A DNA stretch of 64,000 nt from CAIWHR01 sp963709525 (lineage in GTDB: Bacteria; Pseudomonadota; Gammaproteobacteria; Burkholderiales; Casimicrobiaceae): contig CAVPXB010000014.1 in assembly GCA_963709525.1 (NCBI GenBank), positions 220,319 through 284,318 of the forward strand. Direction: 5' to 3'. The notes under the pieces are model-generated. The model was not told the DNA's origin, did not search any database, and saw only the letters and a program-made list of their open reading frames with translations. The position numbers were made by a program, and so were the translations under genes. How positions within the stretch are numbered: the stretch's first letter is position 1; each line of letters begins with the position of its first letter. This document shows, piece after piece, positions 1-9,870 of the stretch.

Positions 1-193
1 TGATCACCGTGTCCCCCGTCGCCATGTCCTTCAGCGCCACCTTGTGCCCCAGCGGGATGTCCTGCACGCAGGGCAGGTTCAAGGTCCGGTCCTCGTCGAG
101 AATCAGACCGGTCAGCGTCATGCCGGCCTTCACCCCCTCGACCACCACTACCGCGACCGAATCGTTGGGATCGTGCAATACGCAATGAATCAT
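1..193 (-). CDS. SAF-domain protein, UxaA small-subunit type (3' end outside window)
   Basis: Sixty-four codons are visible and the gene runs off the left edge. The start ATG at 193-191 is the same as in the complete copy at 43195-42914, and the visible part is identical to that copy. SAF domains of this family form the small or N-terminal part of altronate/galactarate-type dehydratases (UxaA/GarD), which dehydrate sugar acids in the cytosol. The frame-broken isomerase-like gene upstream on the same strand (404-1752) could be cotranscribed. The large dehydratase subunit would lie outside the window. Family assignment rests on the complete copy and its neighbour, a UxaA-type large subunit. Confidence 0.7.
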   Translation of the reverse strand, partial: MIHCVLHDPNDSVAVVVVEGVKAGMTLTGLILDEDRTLNLPCVQDIPLGHKVALKDMATGDTVI

Positions 194-325
194 CTTCAGG
201 CTCCTGGGAAGGCTCGGACTGGCGACCGCGGCACCGCGCCGCCGGCAGCGGGCACCAACGCACCCGGGGCGCTGCGCGCCGCCGCACCGCCACGATTCTA
301 TTTCCCCGTCGCGCCCCAGTCAACT

Positions 326-341
326 ATATCATCCATATCAT
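326..341. promoter_or_regulatory. Candidate GntR operator, ATATCATNNATATCAY (copy 1)
   Basis: Two ATATCAT units start 9 bp apart in an AT-rich island within GC-rich DNA. The same site occurs at 43323-43338 beside the GntR gene, and a close variant at 8848-8863 upstream of the ABC ATPase. It lies about 135 bp upstream of the SAF gene start. Binding by the GntR protein at 43411-44181 is inferred. Confidence 0.5.
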
Positions 342-403
342 TTGCATGTGTCGCGCCGCCTCGACAGGGGCCAGGCGACCGGAGCTCAGAGGCTCTCAGC
401 CTC

Positions 404-1752
404 TCAGGTCAACTCGAGCAGCTCCAGATCCAGATAGCGCGCCACGCGGCGCAGCACCGGGCGGTATTCGCCATAGGCAAGCGAGGAGTGGTGCTCCATG
501 CCGGCCGCGAGCAGACGCGAGCGGTACTCCTCGGCGTGGACATCGAGCCGTGCGACGCCGGAGGTGCCGGAGAACGCCAGCGGGGCTCTCACCATCTCGC
601 CGCCGGAGAGCATCATGCGCAACTTGCCGTTACCCTGGGTGATGCGGCAAAGCGTGATGCGGCCGGGCTTCAACGGAAATTCGGACAGCAGCGGCAGTTT
701 GCGGTTGGAATGGATGGTGGCGCGCGGTTCCACCTCGGGATCGGCCATTTCCAGCGGCGCCTGGCCGCAGTGCCAGAAGACGACGGTGTCGCTCACCGGA
801 TCGATGTCGACGAGGTCGGTGTTGAACACGCCCTGCCCGGACGCGGACTGGAGCACCAGCGAGGAAATCACGCCGAACACGTCGGCCTCGCAGCCGCCGG
901 GGCGCTGGTCTTCGTTCATGAGCGCGATGGCGCCGCAGGCCGCGCAACCGTATTCGGTGAAGAACTCGGGCCAGCAGCGCACGGCGATGCCCGCGAAGCC
1001 CTCGGTCTCGGCGCGGCTCCTTGAGCTTGGAATACACCTTGAGCGTCTTGCGCGTGGCGACCTGATCCATCTCGCCCAGATTCTTGAAGTCCCTGGCGCG
1101 GCGCGCATACGGTTCGTCGGCGACGGAGTCGGGCAGCGCCTTGACGCTGTCGAGGAAGGCGCTCACCGGCGTGGTCACCGACTCGACACCGAATCGTTCC
1201 TTGATCTGGCCGGGATCGTAATTGCAGGCGTCGAACCCGGTGGGATGATCGCCGACGACGAGGATCTTCGCGCCGGCCAGCTGGCGCACGATGGCCGCGG
1301 CCGTGGCGGCGTCCTGGATCTGCTGCAGGGCTTCCTTGCTGTCGGGTGCGCCATGCACGTTCTCGAGCGCTTTGCCCTTGCGGCTCAGCGTGTGCGCGGC
1401 GAGGTTCACGCCGCAGAAGGAATTGAGGCGCAGACGCCCGCCGGTGCGCGCTTCCGGAAACGTCCACAACACCAGCGGCACCTCGAGCTTGCCGGCGATT
1501 TCGGTACACACCGAAGCGTCGGTAAAGGTGACCTGAAGCAGCAGCAGCAGATCGATGTCCGCGGCGTTGAGGGTGGCAAAGGCTTTGAGTGCGGCGTCGG
1601 CTTCGTAATGCACCTGCGGCTCGCCGACGATCTCCGCATTCAGGTTCTGCAGCCCCTGCCACGCGCTGGGCGAACACCGTTTGGGCGTAGTCGACGTCAA
1701 AGGTCGAGCGACCCACGGCCAGCACGGCGATCCTTGGTTTCCTCTGCTTCAT
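404..1752 (-). CDS. Sugar isomerase-like protein (L-fucose/L-arabinose isomerase fold), frame-broken
   Basis: Three overlapping reading frames on the minus strand give one continuous protein of about 450 residues, with joins near 1690 and near 1018. Removing one C at each place restores the frame. The start ATG (1752) follows AAGGAG. The N-terminus begins MKQRKPRIAVLAVGR. Later segments such as ADIDLLLLLQVTF, PLVLWTFPEA and GCAACGAIALMNEDQ are typical of FucI/AraA-fold aldose-ketose isomerase relatives, which act on sugars in the cytosol. The exact substrate cannot be read. It is divergent from the aldolase gene at 1959. The two shifts may be sequence errors or mark a pseudogene. Confidence 0.6.
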
Positions 1753-1958
1753 TGCTGTCTCCTTCGCCGGGTTCGCGACATGATCACAATGATCAGCGCT
1801 CGCACGTCATTCTTGATCGTTTGTGGTGAGTTATGTATTTATACGCCAATCCGTGGCTTTTGGGTGTTGTGTTTGTGGAATTTTTTGCGTAGGATGATCA
1901 AAAGTGTCCTCGGCACAGTCTGCCTGTGCGACGTTGTTTTCCACTACCGGAGTCCCAG
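1753..1958. promoter_or_regulatory. Divergent promoter region with TGATCA palindrome
   Basis: This 206-bp gap separates the isomerase-like gene (minus) from the aldolase gene (plus). It is AT-rich for this genome. It holds the near-perfect dyad TGATCACAATGATCA at 1781-1795 and a further TGATCA near 1893. A regulator of both directions, perhaps the DeoR protein encoded at 3406-4258, is plausible but inferred. Confidence 0.4.
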
Positions 1959-2639
1959 ATGAAATTCTTTCTCGACAGCGCGAAGCTCGACGAAATCGAC
2001 TTTGCCTACAACACCTTCGGCATCGACGGCGTGACGACCAACCCGCGCCACGTCCAGGCCAGCGGCAAGCCGTTCAAGGTCGTATTGCGGGACATCGGCG
2101 CCTGGCTGAAGGACCACGGACTCACCGGCTACGAGCAGTTCCCGGTGTCGGTGGAAATCAATCCCCACCTTTCGCTCGCCGCCGACATGATGCGCGAAGG
2201 CAAGGTCTACGCCGCGCTGAACCCGTGTTTCGTGATCAAGCTCCCGTGCACCGAGCAAGGCATCGCCGCGTCGCGGCAGCTGGAGCGCGAAGGCATCCGC
2301 ACCAACGTCACGCTGGTGTTCTCCCCCTCGCAGGCGCTGCCGCCGGCGAAGAACGGCGCGCTGTTCGTCTCGCCGTTCGTGGGCTGGAAAGAAGAGGCGG
2401 GCGACGACACGTCGCAGTTCGTCGGCGACATCCTGTCGATCTACAAGACCTACGGCTTCAAGACCCAGGTCATCGTGGCCGCCCTGCGCAACGCCAAGCA
2501 GATCGTCGATGCCGCGCGCATGGGTGCCGACATCGTGACTTGCGGACTGGCCGTCTACCAGGGCGGATTCGAGCACCCGTACACGCGCAAGGGGCTGGAG
2601 ATCTTCCAGAACGCCTGGGACAAGACGGCGGCCGAATAA
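1959..2639 (+). CDS. Transaldolase / fructose-6-phosphate aldolase-like protein
   Basis: The 226-residue product starts MKFFLDSAKLDEI and has the short transaldolase (TalC/FSA) architecture. The GVTTNP motif is near residue 24 and the Schiff-base lysine region FVIKLPCTEQGI lies near residue 90. VTLVFSPSQAL and FVSPFVGW follow, all characteristic of this (beta/alpha)8 aldolase family. It probably cleaves or transfers a dihydroxyacetone unit from a sugar phosphate in the cytosol. Length fits FSA-like enzymes (about 220 residues). It is followed 34 bp later by the DUF4867-like gene and then a DeoR regulator, a sugar-catabolic arrangement. The ATG at 1959 is preferred over an in-frame ATG 33 bp upstream because homologues begin MKFFLD. 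Confidence 0.85.
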   Translation: MKFFLDSAKLDEIDFAYNTFGIDGVTTNPRHVQASGKPFKVVLRDIGAWLKDHGLTGYEQFPVSVEINPHLSLAADMMREGKVYAALNPCFVIKLPCTEQGIAASRQLEREGIRTNVTLVFSPSQALPPAKNGALFVSPFVGWKEEAGDDTSQFVGDILSIYKTYGFKTQVIVAALRNAKQIVDAARMGADIVTCGLAVYQGGFEHPYTRKGLEIFQNAWDKTAAE

Positions 2640-2673
2640 CGCTGCACCGAAGCCGACGAGGAGTACCCGCCGA

Positions 2674-3348
2674 ATGGACCGGTTGCGCCAGCTGAACCCG
2701 CATCTACGGATGCACCATGTCGCCGACCCCGAGTTCGCCGAGTTCGGGCGGATCGTGACGGCGTACGATTTCGGTGCCTGGTTGAGGTACCTGGACGCAA
2801 AGACCAGGGTGCCCGATGAGGGCAACGTCTACATCGCGAGCGAACCGGGTCTGGAGGCGCTGGCACCCTTCGCGCAGATCCGGGACACCGTGTATGGCGG
2901 CATGGACATCCAGGCCGGCTACTGCAACGGCCTCGCCTCGCGACTCAACGGCCTCGAGTACCACAAGTCGCCGGAGTTCTTCGTGCCGCAGACCGAGCTC
3001 GTGCTGCTGCTCGCGCCCTATCGCGCGATGCGCGAGTTCACGCTGGACGCGGCGCAGGTGCGGGCCTTCTACTTCCCCGCCGGCACCGCGGTCGAATTGT
3101 TCGGTTCCACCCTGCACTTTGCTCCGAGCAGGCTCTCTGACGCCGGGTTCAAGTCGGTGATTGTGCTGCTGCGCGGAACCAACACCGATCCGCCCCCGGT
3201 GCCCAGCCGTTGCGCCGCGGATCCCGAAGCGCGCCTGCTGTTCCGCAAGCACAAGTGGCTGCTCGCGCATCCGGACAATCCTGCGCTGGTCGCCCGCGGC
3301 GCGGTGCCTGCGATCACCGGCGACAACCTGGAAGTCAGATACCGGTAG
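2674..3348 (+). CDS. DUF4867-like (cupin-type) protein
   Basis: A 224-residue protein beginning MDRLRQLNPHLRMHHV. Segments such as GGMDIQAGYCNG, LNGLEYHKSPE and VLLLAPYRAMREF, followed by an acidic beta-rich half, match my recollection of DUF4867, a cupin-like family often found beside sugar-isomerase and aldolase genes. No catalytic role is established to my knowledge. It sits 34 bp after the aldolase and 57 bp before the DeoR gene, so cotranscription is likely. A role in metabolising the same sugar, for example as a lyxose-isomerase-like or epimerase-like cupin, is inference only. Confidence 0.55.
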   Translation: MDRLRQLNPHLRMHHVADPEFAEFGRIVTAYDFGAWLRYLDAKTRVPDEGNVYIASEPGLEALAPFAQIRDTVYGGMDIQAGYCNGLASRLNGLEYHKSPEFFVPQTELVLLLAPYRAMREFTLDAAQVRAFYFPAGTAVELFGSTLHFAPSRLSDAGFKSVIVLLRGTNTDPPPVPSRCAADPEARLLFRKHKWLLAHPDNPALVARGAVPAITGDNLEVRYR

Positions 3349-3405
3349 GCGTCGTCGCCCGTGCGGCTTGCCGGGATGCCGTTTCCTCACCGAGAGACGC
3401 ACGAC

Positions 3406-4258
3406 ATGGACATCGTTTCCGACCCCGCGCCAGGCATCACGGCAATCCGCGATACGACAAGCTGGTCGCGCTGATCGGCGAGCGCGGTCACATGCGCATC
3501 GACGAACTCGCTTCGCTGCTGGAGGTGTCCACGCAGACGATCCGGCGGGACATCAGGAAGCTCAGCGACGACGGCTTCCTGTCGCGCTACCACGGCGGGG
3601 CTGCGCAAGCGTCCAGTGCCATCAACGCCGACCTCAAAAAGCGGGAGGCGGCGCAGGTCCACGAAAAGCGCGCCATCGCCGAGGCCGTGGCGGCAAGAAT
3701 TCCCGACCGCAGCACGGTCTTTCTTGCCAGCGGCACCACGATCGAGTACGTGGCGAAAGCGCTCGACGTCCGCAGCGATCTGCGGATCATCACCACCAGT
3801 TTGCGCGTCGCAAGCCTGCTCTACGCGCGCCCTGACTTCGACGTGATGGTGCCCGGCGGCACCTTGCGCGCGCAGAACAGCGGCATCGTCGGGCCGACCG
3901 CCGAGGAGTTCCTGCGGGGTTTCCGGGCCGATTGCATGGTGATGAGCCTGGGCGCCCTCGATCCCGATGGGACCATGCTCGAGTTCGACATCAACGAAGT
4001 CGCGGTCATGCGCATCATGATGGCGAACGCGAAACAGGTCTTCGTCGCGGCCGACCATACCAAGTTGCACGCTTCGGCCTCGGTGAAACTCGCGAACACA
4101 TCGGAGATCGACGCGCTGTTCACCGACCAAGCACCACCCGCGGCGCTCGCCGCCCTGCTCGCGCAGCAACAGGTGGAAGTCGTCCTGGCCGAGATATCGA
4201 TCCCGCGACGCGACTGCGCGCAGCCGAGGCAGGGGCCAGCGTCGAACCCGGGCGGTAA
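3406..4258 (+). CDS. DeoR-family sugar-operon repressor (reading frame disturbed at both ends)
   Basis: The core frame has the DeoR winged helix-turn-helix (HMRIDELASLLEVSTQTIRR, near the N-terminus) and the DeoRC sugar-phosphate sensor domain (ASGTTIEYVAKAL; MVPGGTLRAQNSGIVGP; ADHTKLHASASVKLA). DeoR proteins repress sugar operons until a phosphorylated sugar releases them. No usable start exists in the core frame. The ATG at 3406 lies in a neighbouring frame and a one-base shift near 3430 would join them. At the 3' end the core frame has no stop before running into the convergent permease gene. A shift near 4195 would end the protein at TAA 4256-4258, giving about 280 residues, close to family length. 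Both shifts are probably sequence errors. Confidence 0.75.
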
Positions 4259-4300
4259 AGCGACCGCCCGTCGCCGGCCAAACCCCGCGCTGCCGCGGGA

Positions 4301-5131
4301 TCAGCCCTTGACGCCGCCGGCGGTGAGCCCGCCGACCACACGCTCCTGGAACACCGCGATGATGATGCAGATCGGCACCAGCGCGATGATGAGCGCTGCC
4401 GAGATCAGCGGCCACGGAAACGCGAACTCGCCCTGGTACAGCGTGATGCCGACCGAGAGCGTACGCATGCTGACGCGATTCATCATCGTCAGCGCGAGCA
4501 GGAATTCGTCCCAGGCGTTGACGAAGGCGAGGATGCCGGCGGTGAACACGCCGGGTGCGGCCAGCGGCACGACCACCTTGAACAGCGCGCCGACGCGCGA
4601 GCATCCATCGACCATCGCCGCCGCTTCGAGGTCGGGCGGGATGTCCTGGAAAAAGCTCGCCATCACCAGCGTGCACACCGGCATCGACAGCACGGCGTAC
4701 GGCAGGATCAGCGCCAGGTAGGTGTTGAGCAGTCCGAGCTCGCGCATCACCTTGAACAGCGGCACCATCAGCGAGATCAGCGGGAACATGCTGATCGCGA
4801 GCAGCACCGACATGATCAGGTTGCGATGCGGCATGCGCAGCCGCGTCAGCGCATAGGCGGCCAGCGCGCTGACGAGGACGCACAGCGCCGTCGACAGGCC
4901 CGCGACGACAACGCTGTTCAGCATGAAGCGGCCGATCGGCTGCGCGGTGAACGCCATGATGTAGTTCTCGAGCGTCGCGGCTTCGGGCAGGTAGGTGATC
5001 GGGCTCCTGATCAGCTCGGTCTCGGTCTTGAGCGAGGTGAGCAGGATCCAGACGGCCGGAAAGAAGCCGTTGACCATGACGATGATCGCCGCAAACCAGA
5101 CGGTCGTGCGCCGTGTGAAGTTGAAATTCAT
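4301..5131 (-). CDS. Sugar ABC transporter inner-membrane permease, MalG type
   Basis: A 276-residue membrane protein with about six hydrophobic segments, the first at residues 12-32. It carries the permease EAA loop near residue 165 (EAAAMVDGCSRVGALFKVVV followed by PLAAPG), where the ATPase docks. Length and ending (QERVVGGLTAGGVKG) are typical of the second permease of CUT1 carbohydrate importers. It is the last gene of a four-gene minus-strand operon (ATPase 8627, binding protein 7455, first permease 6095), 46 bp after the first permease. It converges with the DeoR gene. The substrate is unknown, probably a mono- or disaccharide or polyol. Confidence 0.92.
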   Translation of the reverse strand: MNFNFTRRTTVWFAAIIVMVNGFFPAVWILLTSLKTETELIRSPITYLPEAATLENYIMAFTAQPIGRFMLNSVVVAGLSTALCVLVSALAAYALTRLRMPHRNLIMSVLLAISMFPLISLMVPLFKVMRELGLLNTYLALILPYAVLSMPVCTLVMASFFQDIPPDLEAAAMVDGCSRVGALFKVVVPLAAPGVFTAGILAFVNAWDEFLLALTMMNRVSMRTLSVGITLYQGEFAFPWPLISAALIIALVPICIIIAVFQERVVGGLTAGGVKG

Positions 5132-5177
5132 GTGCGAACCTTCCTTTCCGCCCGGTCGCCCGCCTGCTGGCGGCGCG

Positions 5178-6095
5178 TCATTCTTCCGCCCCTCGTCCCG
5201 AGCTGCGGCGCGTGTAGCGCAGGTAGCCCGAGGTCGCCACCATCGAGAACACGAACATCAGCGCGGCGAGCGCGGAGCCGTAGCCGAAGTCGAGGAAGTC
5301 GAGCGTGGTCTTGTGGATGTACATCGCCAGCGTCTCGGTGGCGTCGCCGGGACCGCCGCCGGTCATCGCATACGGGATGTCGAAAGTCTGGATCGCGGTG
5401 ATGGTGCGGAAGATGAGCGCGACGAAGATCGCGGGCCGCAGCATCGGCAAGGTGATCTCGATGAACTGCTGCCACTTGGAGGCACCGTCGACCTCGGCCG
5501 CCTCGTAGAGCGACTTTGGAATCGTCTGCAGGCCGGCCAGCAGCATCAGCGCCATGAACGACGACGCCTTCCAGATGATCGCGATGCAGATGGCAATGGT
5601 CGCCAGCGTCGGGTCCGACAGCCAGGAGAGCGGCTCGATGCCGACACGGACGAGCAGGTCGTTGACGATGCCGGTCTGGTACTCGAAGAACCAGCGGAAG
5701 ATGAGGCCCGCGAACACCAGCGGCAGCGCCCACGGCAGCAGCAGCGACAGCCGCACCGGCCATTGGATCTTGAACGGCTGGTTGGCCAGCAACGCGAGCC
5801 CCAGGCCCACGACCAGCGCACCTGGAACGGTGACCACGATGTAGATGGCGGTCTGCATCGCCGCGTGCCAGAACCGGTCGTCGTCGATCGCGCGCAGATA
5901 GTTGGCGATGCCGACCCACTGCTCGCCTGCCTGCGGGTTGGCGTTGTCCACGCTGTGCAGGCTGGTCCAGAACAGCGTGCCGATCGGGTAGACGACAACG
6001 AGGAGAAGCAGCAGCACGGCGGGCAGCAGCAGCAGCGCCCCCAGCATCGGCTCGGACATGTCCTTCTGCTTGGTTACGGCAGCGTCGCTCATCAT
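5178..6095 (-). CDS. Sugar ABC transporter inner-membrane permease, MalF type
   Basis: A 305-residue integral membrane protein. The first hydrophobic helix is at about residues 18-40, followed by a periplasmic loop, and the EAA motif is near residue 208 (EAAEVDGASKWQQFIEITLP). This is the partner of the MalG-type permease at 4301-5131, and together they form the channel of a CUT1 importer. Two adjacent ATGs (6095 and 6092) are possible starts and the longer form is given. The gap to the binding-protein gene upstream is about 100 bp. The downstream permease begins after 46 bp. Confidence 0.92.
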   Translation of the reverse strand: MMSDAAVTKQKDMSEPMLGALLLLPAVLLLLLVVVYPIGTLFWTSLHSVDNANPQAGEQWVGIANYLRAIDDDRFWHAAMQTAIYIVVTVPGALVVGLGLALLANQPFKIQWPVRLSLLLPWALPLVFAGLIFRWFFEYQTGIVNDLLVRVGIEPLSWLSDPTLATIAICIAIIWKASSFMALMLLAGLQTIPKSLYEAAEVDGASKWQQFIEITLPMLRPAIFVALIFRTITAIQTFDIPYAMTGGGPGDATETLAMYIHKTTLDFLDFGYGSALAALMFVFSMVATSGYLRYTRRSSGRGAEE

Positions 6096-6198
6096 CGGCT
6101 CCGGGTGGCTTCTGCTGTGGGACTTTCACCGCCAGATCGGCGGGGAAATCGCCCGGCGCGCCTCGCGAGGTGGCCGGACGGTTCCCATCAGCCTCGAA

Positions 6199-7455
6199 CT
6201 ATTTGTAGATCGGCGCCAGCTTGTTCTTCATGTCGGCGAGCGCAGCGTCGGTGGTCCGGGTGCCGGCGAGGTACGCATTCATGCTGCCGCGGACCGCGTC
6301 CGAAACCTGCGGATACTGCGCCGAGACCGGCCGCGACTTGGCGCTCTCGACCACGGGCAGCGCGTCGGCGAACCAGGGATTGGCCTTCAGCACCTCGGCG
6401 TCCTTGTAGACGCTCGGGAACACCGGCATGTGCGAGGCCATGATCGCCTGCATCTTCGACACTTCGGGGCTCGACAGGTAGCGCGCGAACTTGACCGCTT
6501 CCTGCTTGCTCTTCGAGTACGCCGAGACCGCGACCTGCCAACCACCGATGCACGTTGCGCTGCCGCCGCCGACATCGTGGGGAAGCTTGGCGACGCCGAC
6601 CTTGCCCTTGACCTTGGAGTCGGCATCGTTCTCGGCGCGGTTCCACACATAACCCCAGGTCTGCGCGAACAGCACGTTGCCCGCCTGGAAGTCGATGCGG
6701 ATGCGGTCGGTCGCGATCTCGGCGATGTTCTTCGGCAGCACGCCGGCCTGCTTCATCCGGCCGTAGAGCTGGAACGGCTGACGCGCCTGCGGCGTGTCGA
6801 GATTGAGCTTGCCGTCCTTGATCATGTCGCTGCCCGCGCCCCACAGCGGCACGAGATAGGTGCAGACCGTACCCTCGATCGGCGCGCCGGCGGTCGAGAA
6901 GCCCTGCAGCTGCGGGTTCTTTTCGCCGTCCATGATGAGCTTGGCGGTCTCCATCATCTCGTCCCAGGTCTTGGGCACCGGCCGCTTGTACTTCTCGAGC
7001 AGGTCCTTGCGGTAGTACAGGAACTGCGAGTCGGCGAAGTACGGCAGCGCCATCAGCTTGCCGCCGACCTGGTTGGCTTCGGCGTAGGCCTTGACGTAGG
7101 TCGCCAGCAGCTTCGCCTTGTCGGCGCCGAGGTAGCTGTCGAGCGGCTCGGCCCAGCCCTGCGCGGCCCACTGTGCCGGGCGGATGACGTCGATCAGGAT
7201 CAGGTCGAGCGCCGAGTCCTTCGACGACAGCACCGTCGAGAGGTACTGCTGCTGCGCCTCGGAGGTCGCGCCGCCGACTTCGACCTCGACCTTCACGTTC
7301 GGATTGCGCTTGGTGTACTCGTCGGCGATCTTGCGCATCACGTCGGGGCGCTGCTGCCCGCCGGTGAAGATGCGCAGCGTGGTCTGCTGCGCCCACGCGG
7401 TTCCTGCGAATGCAACGGCAAGCGTTGCGGTAATCAGCCATTTCGAAAGCTTCAT
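6199..7455 (-). CDS. Sugar ABC transporter periplasmic binding protein
   Basis: A 418-residue extracellular solute-binding protein (family 1, MalE-like). The ATG at 7455 is chosen because GGAGGA sits just upstream and the protein then starts with a classical signal peptide (MKLSKWLITATLAVAFAGTA, cleavage near AWA-QQ). The mature part opens with QTTLRIFTGGQQRPD, and IADEYTKRNPNVKVEVEVGG is typical of the family. It captures the sugar in the periplasm and delivers it to the two permeases downstream. It lies 56 bp downstream of the ATPase gene. The ligand cannot be inferred from sequence. Confidence 0.92.
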   Translation of the reverse strand: MKLSKWLITATLAVAFAGTAWAQQTTLRIFTGGQQRPDVMRKIADEYTKRNPNVKVEVEVGGATSEAQQQYLSTVLSSKDSALDLILIDVIRPAQWAAQGWAEPLDSYLGADKAKLLATYVKAYAEANQVGGKLMALPYFADSQFLYYRKDLLEKYKRPVPKTWDEMMETAKLIMDGEKNPQLQGFSTAGAPIEGTVCTYLVPLWGAGSDMIKDGKLNLDTPQARQPFQLYGRMKQAGVLPKNIAEIATDRIRIDFQAGNVLFAQTWGYVWNRAENDADSKVKGKVGVAKLPHDVGGGSATCIGGWQVAVSAYSKSKQEAVKFARYLSSPEVSKMQAIMASHMPVFPSVYKDAEVLKANPWFADALPVVESAKSRPVSAQYPQVSDAVRGSMNAYLAGTRTTDAALADMKNKLAPIYK

Positions 7456-7511
7456 GCGTTCCTCCATCGTTGGAAGGTGAAGTCGGGGCGGTCGTCGGTC
7501 AGGGGGAGGCG

Positions 7512-8627
<1,116 letters not shown>

Positions 8628-8697
8628 GGTCTCACCCGCGCCGGCCATCACGCCGTGACGCGGATCCTCCTAGGTTGGGGTCCATCAAGTTCTGCGC

Positions 8698-8727
8698 AGT
8701 GTATTCCTCAAGCCAATTCGGTCACAA
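8698..8727 (-). promoter_or_regulatory. Candidate sigma-70 promoter of the ABC importer operon
   Basis: Read on the minus strand, TTGTGA (8727-8722) and TACACT (8703-8698) are separated by 18 bp, about 70 bp upstream of the ATPase start. The match to the consensus is moderate. It lies in the 476-bp gap between this operon and tusA, which otherwise holds only the AT-rich operator-like site at 8848 and the tusA ribosome-binding site. Confidence 0.35.
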
Positions 8728-8847
8728 GCGCGCAGCACACGAAAAAAATGTGACGCGCGCGTGGACGGCGCCCGCGGGCGACCGCATTCCGGCAACCAAC
8801 GCATGCATCCCCCGCCTCGGGCGCGCTCCTGCCCTTCAGAGTCATCT

Positions 8848-8863
8848 ATATCATATATATCAC
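8848..8863. promoter_or_regulatory. Candidate GntR operator, ATATCATNNATATCAY (ABC importer)
   Basis: ATATCAT and ATATCAC units start 9 bp apart, as in the two sites at 326 and 43323. Here the surrounding bases CTAT...ATAG also make the site a near-palindrome (8846-8867). It lies 221 bp upstream of the ATPase start. It suggests that the same GntR regulator controls this importer. That is inference. Confidence 0.45.
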
Positions 8864-9103
8864 ATAGATGGCCTTGATGTCCAGCGGGCGCAAAATCCGG
8901 CCCCGTTGCGGACCTGCGCGGGCGTCGCCGGCGGTGCGCACGCCCTCGAACGACAGGAGGATGGTCGAGCGCGCCCGATGCTGGCGCGCAGACCCCGATG
9001 TTCCCGCCGGGCCGGAAGGCCGGCGTGCAGAAGAAAATCGCTTTCGCCGCGCACAGGCGCCTTCACTGCGCGACAATCGTATTTTTCGAGGGAGGATTGA
9101 GCC

Positions 9104-9331
9104 ATGCAATTCGACAAGGAACTGGATGCCCGTGGACTTTCGTGTCCGCTGCCTATCCTGAGGACCAAGAAGGCGCTGAACGACCTCGCCAGCGGCCAGG
9201 TGCTGAAGGTCGTCGCCACCGACCCGGGCTCGGTCAGGGACATGCAGGCGTTCGCCAGCCAGACCGGCAACGCGCTGCTCGAGTCCGGCGAGGAAAACAA
9301 GGATTACGTGTTCTTCCTGAAGAAGAAATAG
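9104..9331 (+). CDS. tusA: TusA sulfur carrier protein
   Basis: A 75-residue single-domain sulfur-transfer protein. The acceptor cysteine lies in the CPLP motif at residue 14 (ARGLSCPLPILRTKKAL), followed by the usual beta-alpha fold with the DPGS turn near residue 46. In sulfur oxidizers TusA carries persulfide sulfur in the cytosol from rhodanese or DsrE2 to DsrEFH, then to DsrC. GGGAGGA lies 8 bp before the ATG. dsrE2 follows after 43 bp, the standard tusA-dsrE2 pairing. The dsr locus begins 4.3 kb further on. Confidence 0.95.
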   Translation: MQFDKELDARGLSCPLPILRTKKALNDLASGQVLKVVATDPGSVRDMQAFASQTGNALLESGEENKDYVFFLKKK

Positions 9332-9374
9332 GCTGCTGCCGCGCGCACCACGCGGAATCAAGACAGAGGCTTCC

Positions 9375-9845
9375 ATGCAAACCAAGAAGATGGCGATCAT
9401 CGCGACCAAGGGCACGCTGGACATGGCGTATCCCCCGTTCATCCTCGCGTCCACGGCCGCGGCACTGGGCTACGAAGTGCAGGTGTTCTTCACGTTCTAT
9501 GGCCTGCAACTGCTGCGCCGTGACCTGTCCGACGTCAAGATCAGCCCGCTCGCGAACCCTGCGATGCCGATGCCCATACCCATGCCGGTGCTCGTCGCCG
9601 CGCTGCCGGGCATGGAGACGATGGCGACGATGATGATGAAGCAGAAGCTCAAGAAAAAGGGCGTCGCCTCGCTCGAGGAACTGCGTGCGCTGTGCCTCGA
9701 GGCCGACGTCAAGTTCATCGCCTGCCAGATGACCGTCGACCTGTTCGACTTCGAGAAGAGCGACTTCATCGACGAGGTCGAATACGGCGGCGCGGCGACG
9801 TTCATGGAGTTCGCCGGCCAGACCGACATCTGCCTGTTCGTCTGA
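9375..9845 (+). CDS. dsrE2: DsrE2-family sulfurtransferase
   Basis: A 156-residue DsrE/DsrF/DrsH-like protein starting MQTKKMAIIATKGTLDMAYP. It has the DsrE2 features of a hydrophobic Pro/Met-rich segment (residues 62-80, AMPMPIPMPVLVAAL) and a conserved cysteine region (KFIACQMTVDLF, near 115-126). A second cysteine lies a few residues before it. DsrE2 hands sulfur to TusA and may be membrane-associated through the hydrophobic stretch. It is coupled to tusA. The next gene is convergent, 25 bp away. Confidence 0.9.
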   Translation: MQTKKMAIIATKGTLDMAYPPFILASTAAALGYEVQVFFTFYGLQLLRRDLSDVKISPLANPAMPMPIPMPVLVAALPGMETMATMMMKQKLKKKGVASLEELRALCLEADVKFIACQMTVDLFDFEKSDFIDEVEYGGAATFMEFAGQTDICLFV

Positions 9846-9870
9846 CGCGGGACACCCGCGGGCGTGGCGG

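Larger units (their letters stand above)
1..360. repeat. Left copy of a long direct repeat (matches 43003-43357)
   Basis: Bases 1 to about 234 are identical to 43003 to about 43236, covering the SAF gene start and its leader. After a short diverged stretch (about 235-250), similarity resumes with few differences up to position 360. The end of the similarity is sharp: 361 onward is unrelated to 43358 onward. The diverged middle suggests a real duplication rather than one locus assembled twice, although the window begins inside the repeat, which is also where assemblies often break. Confidence 0.85.

Noticed and set aside
9846..9870. A hairpin terminator between dsrE2 and the TauD-like gene
   Set aside because: Only a very short GCGGG/CCCGC pairing is visible and there is no T-run on either side.
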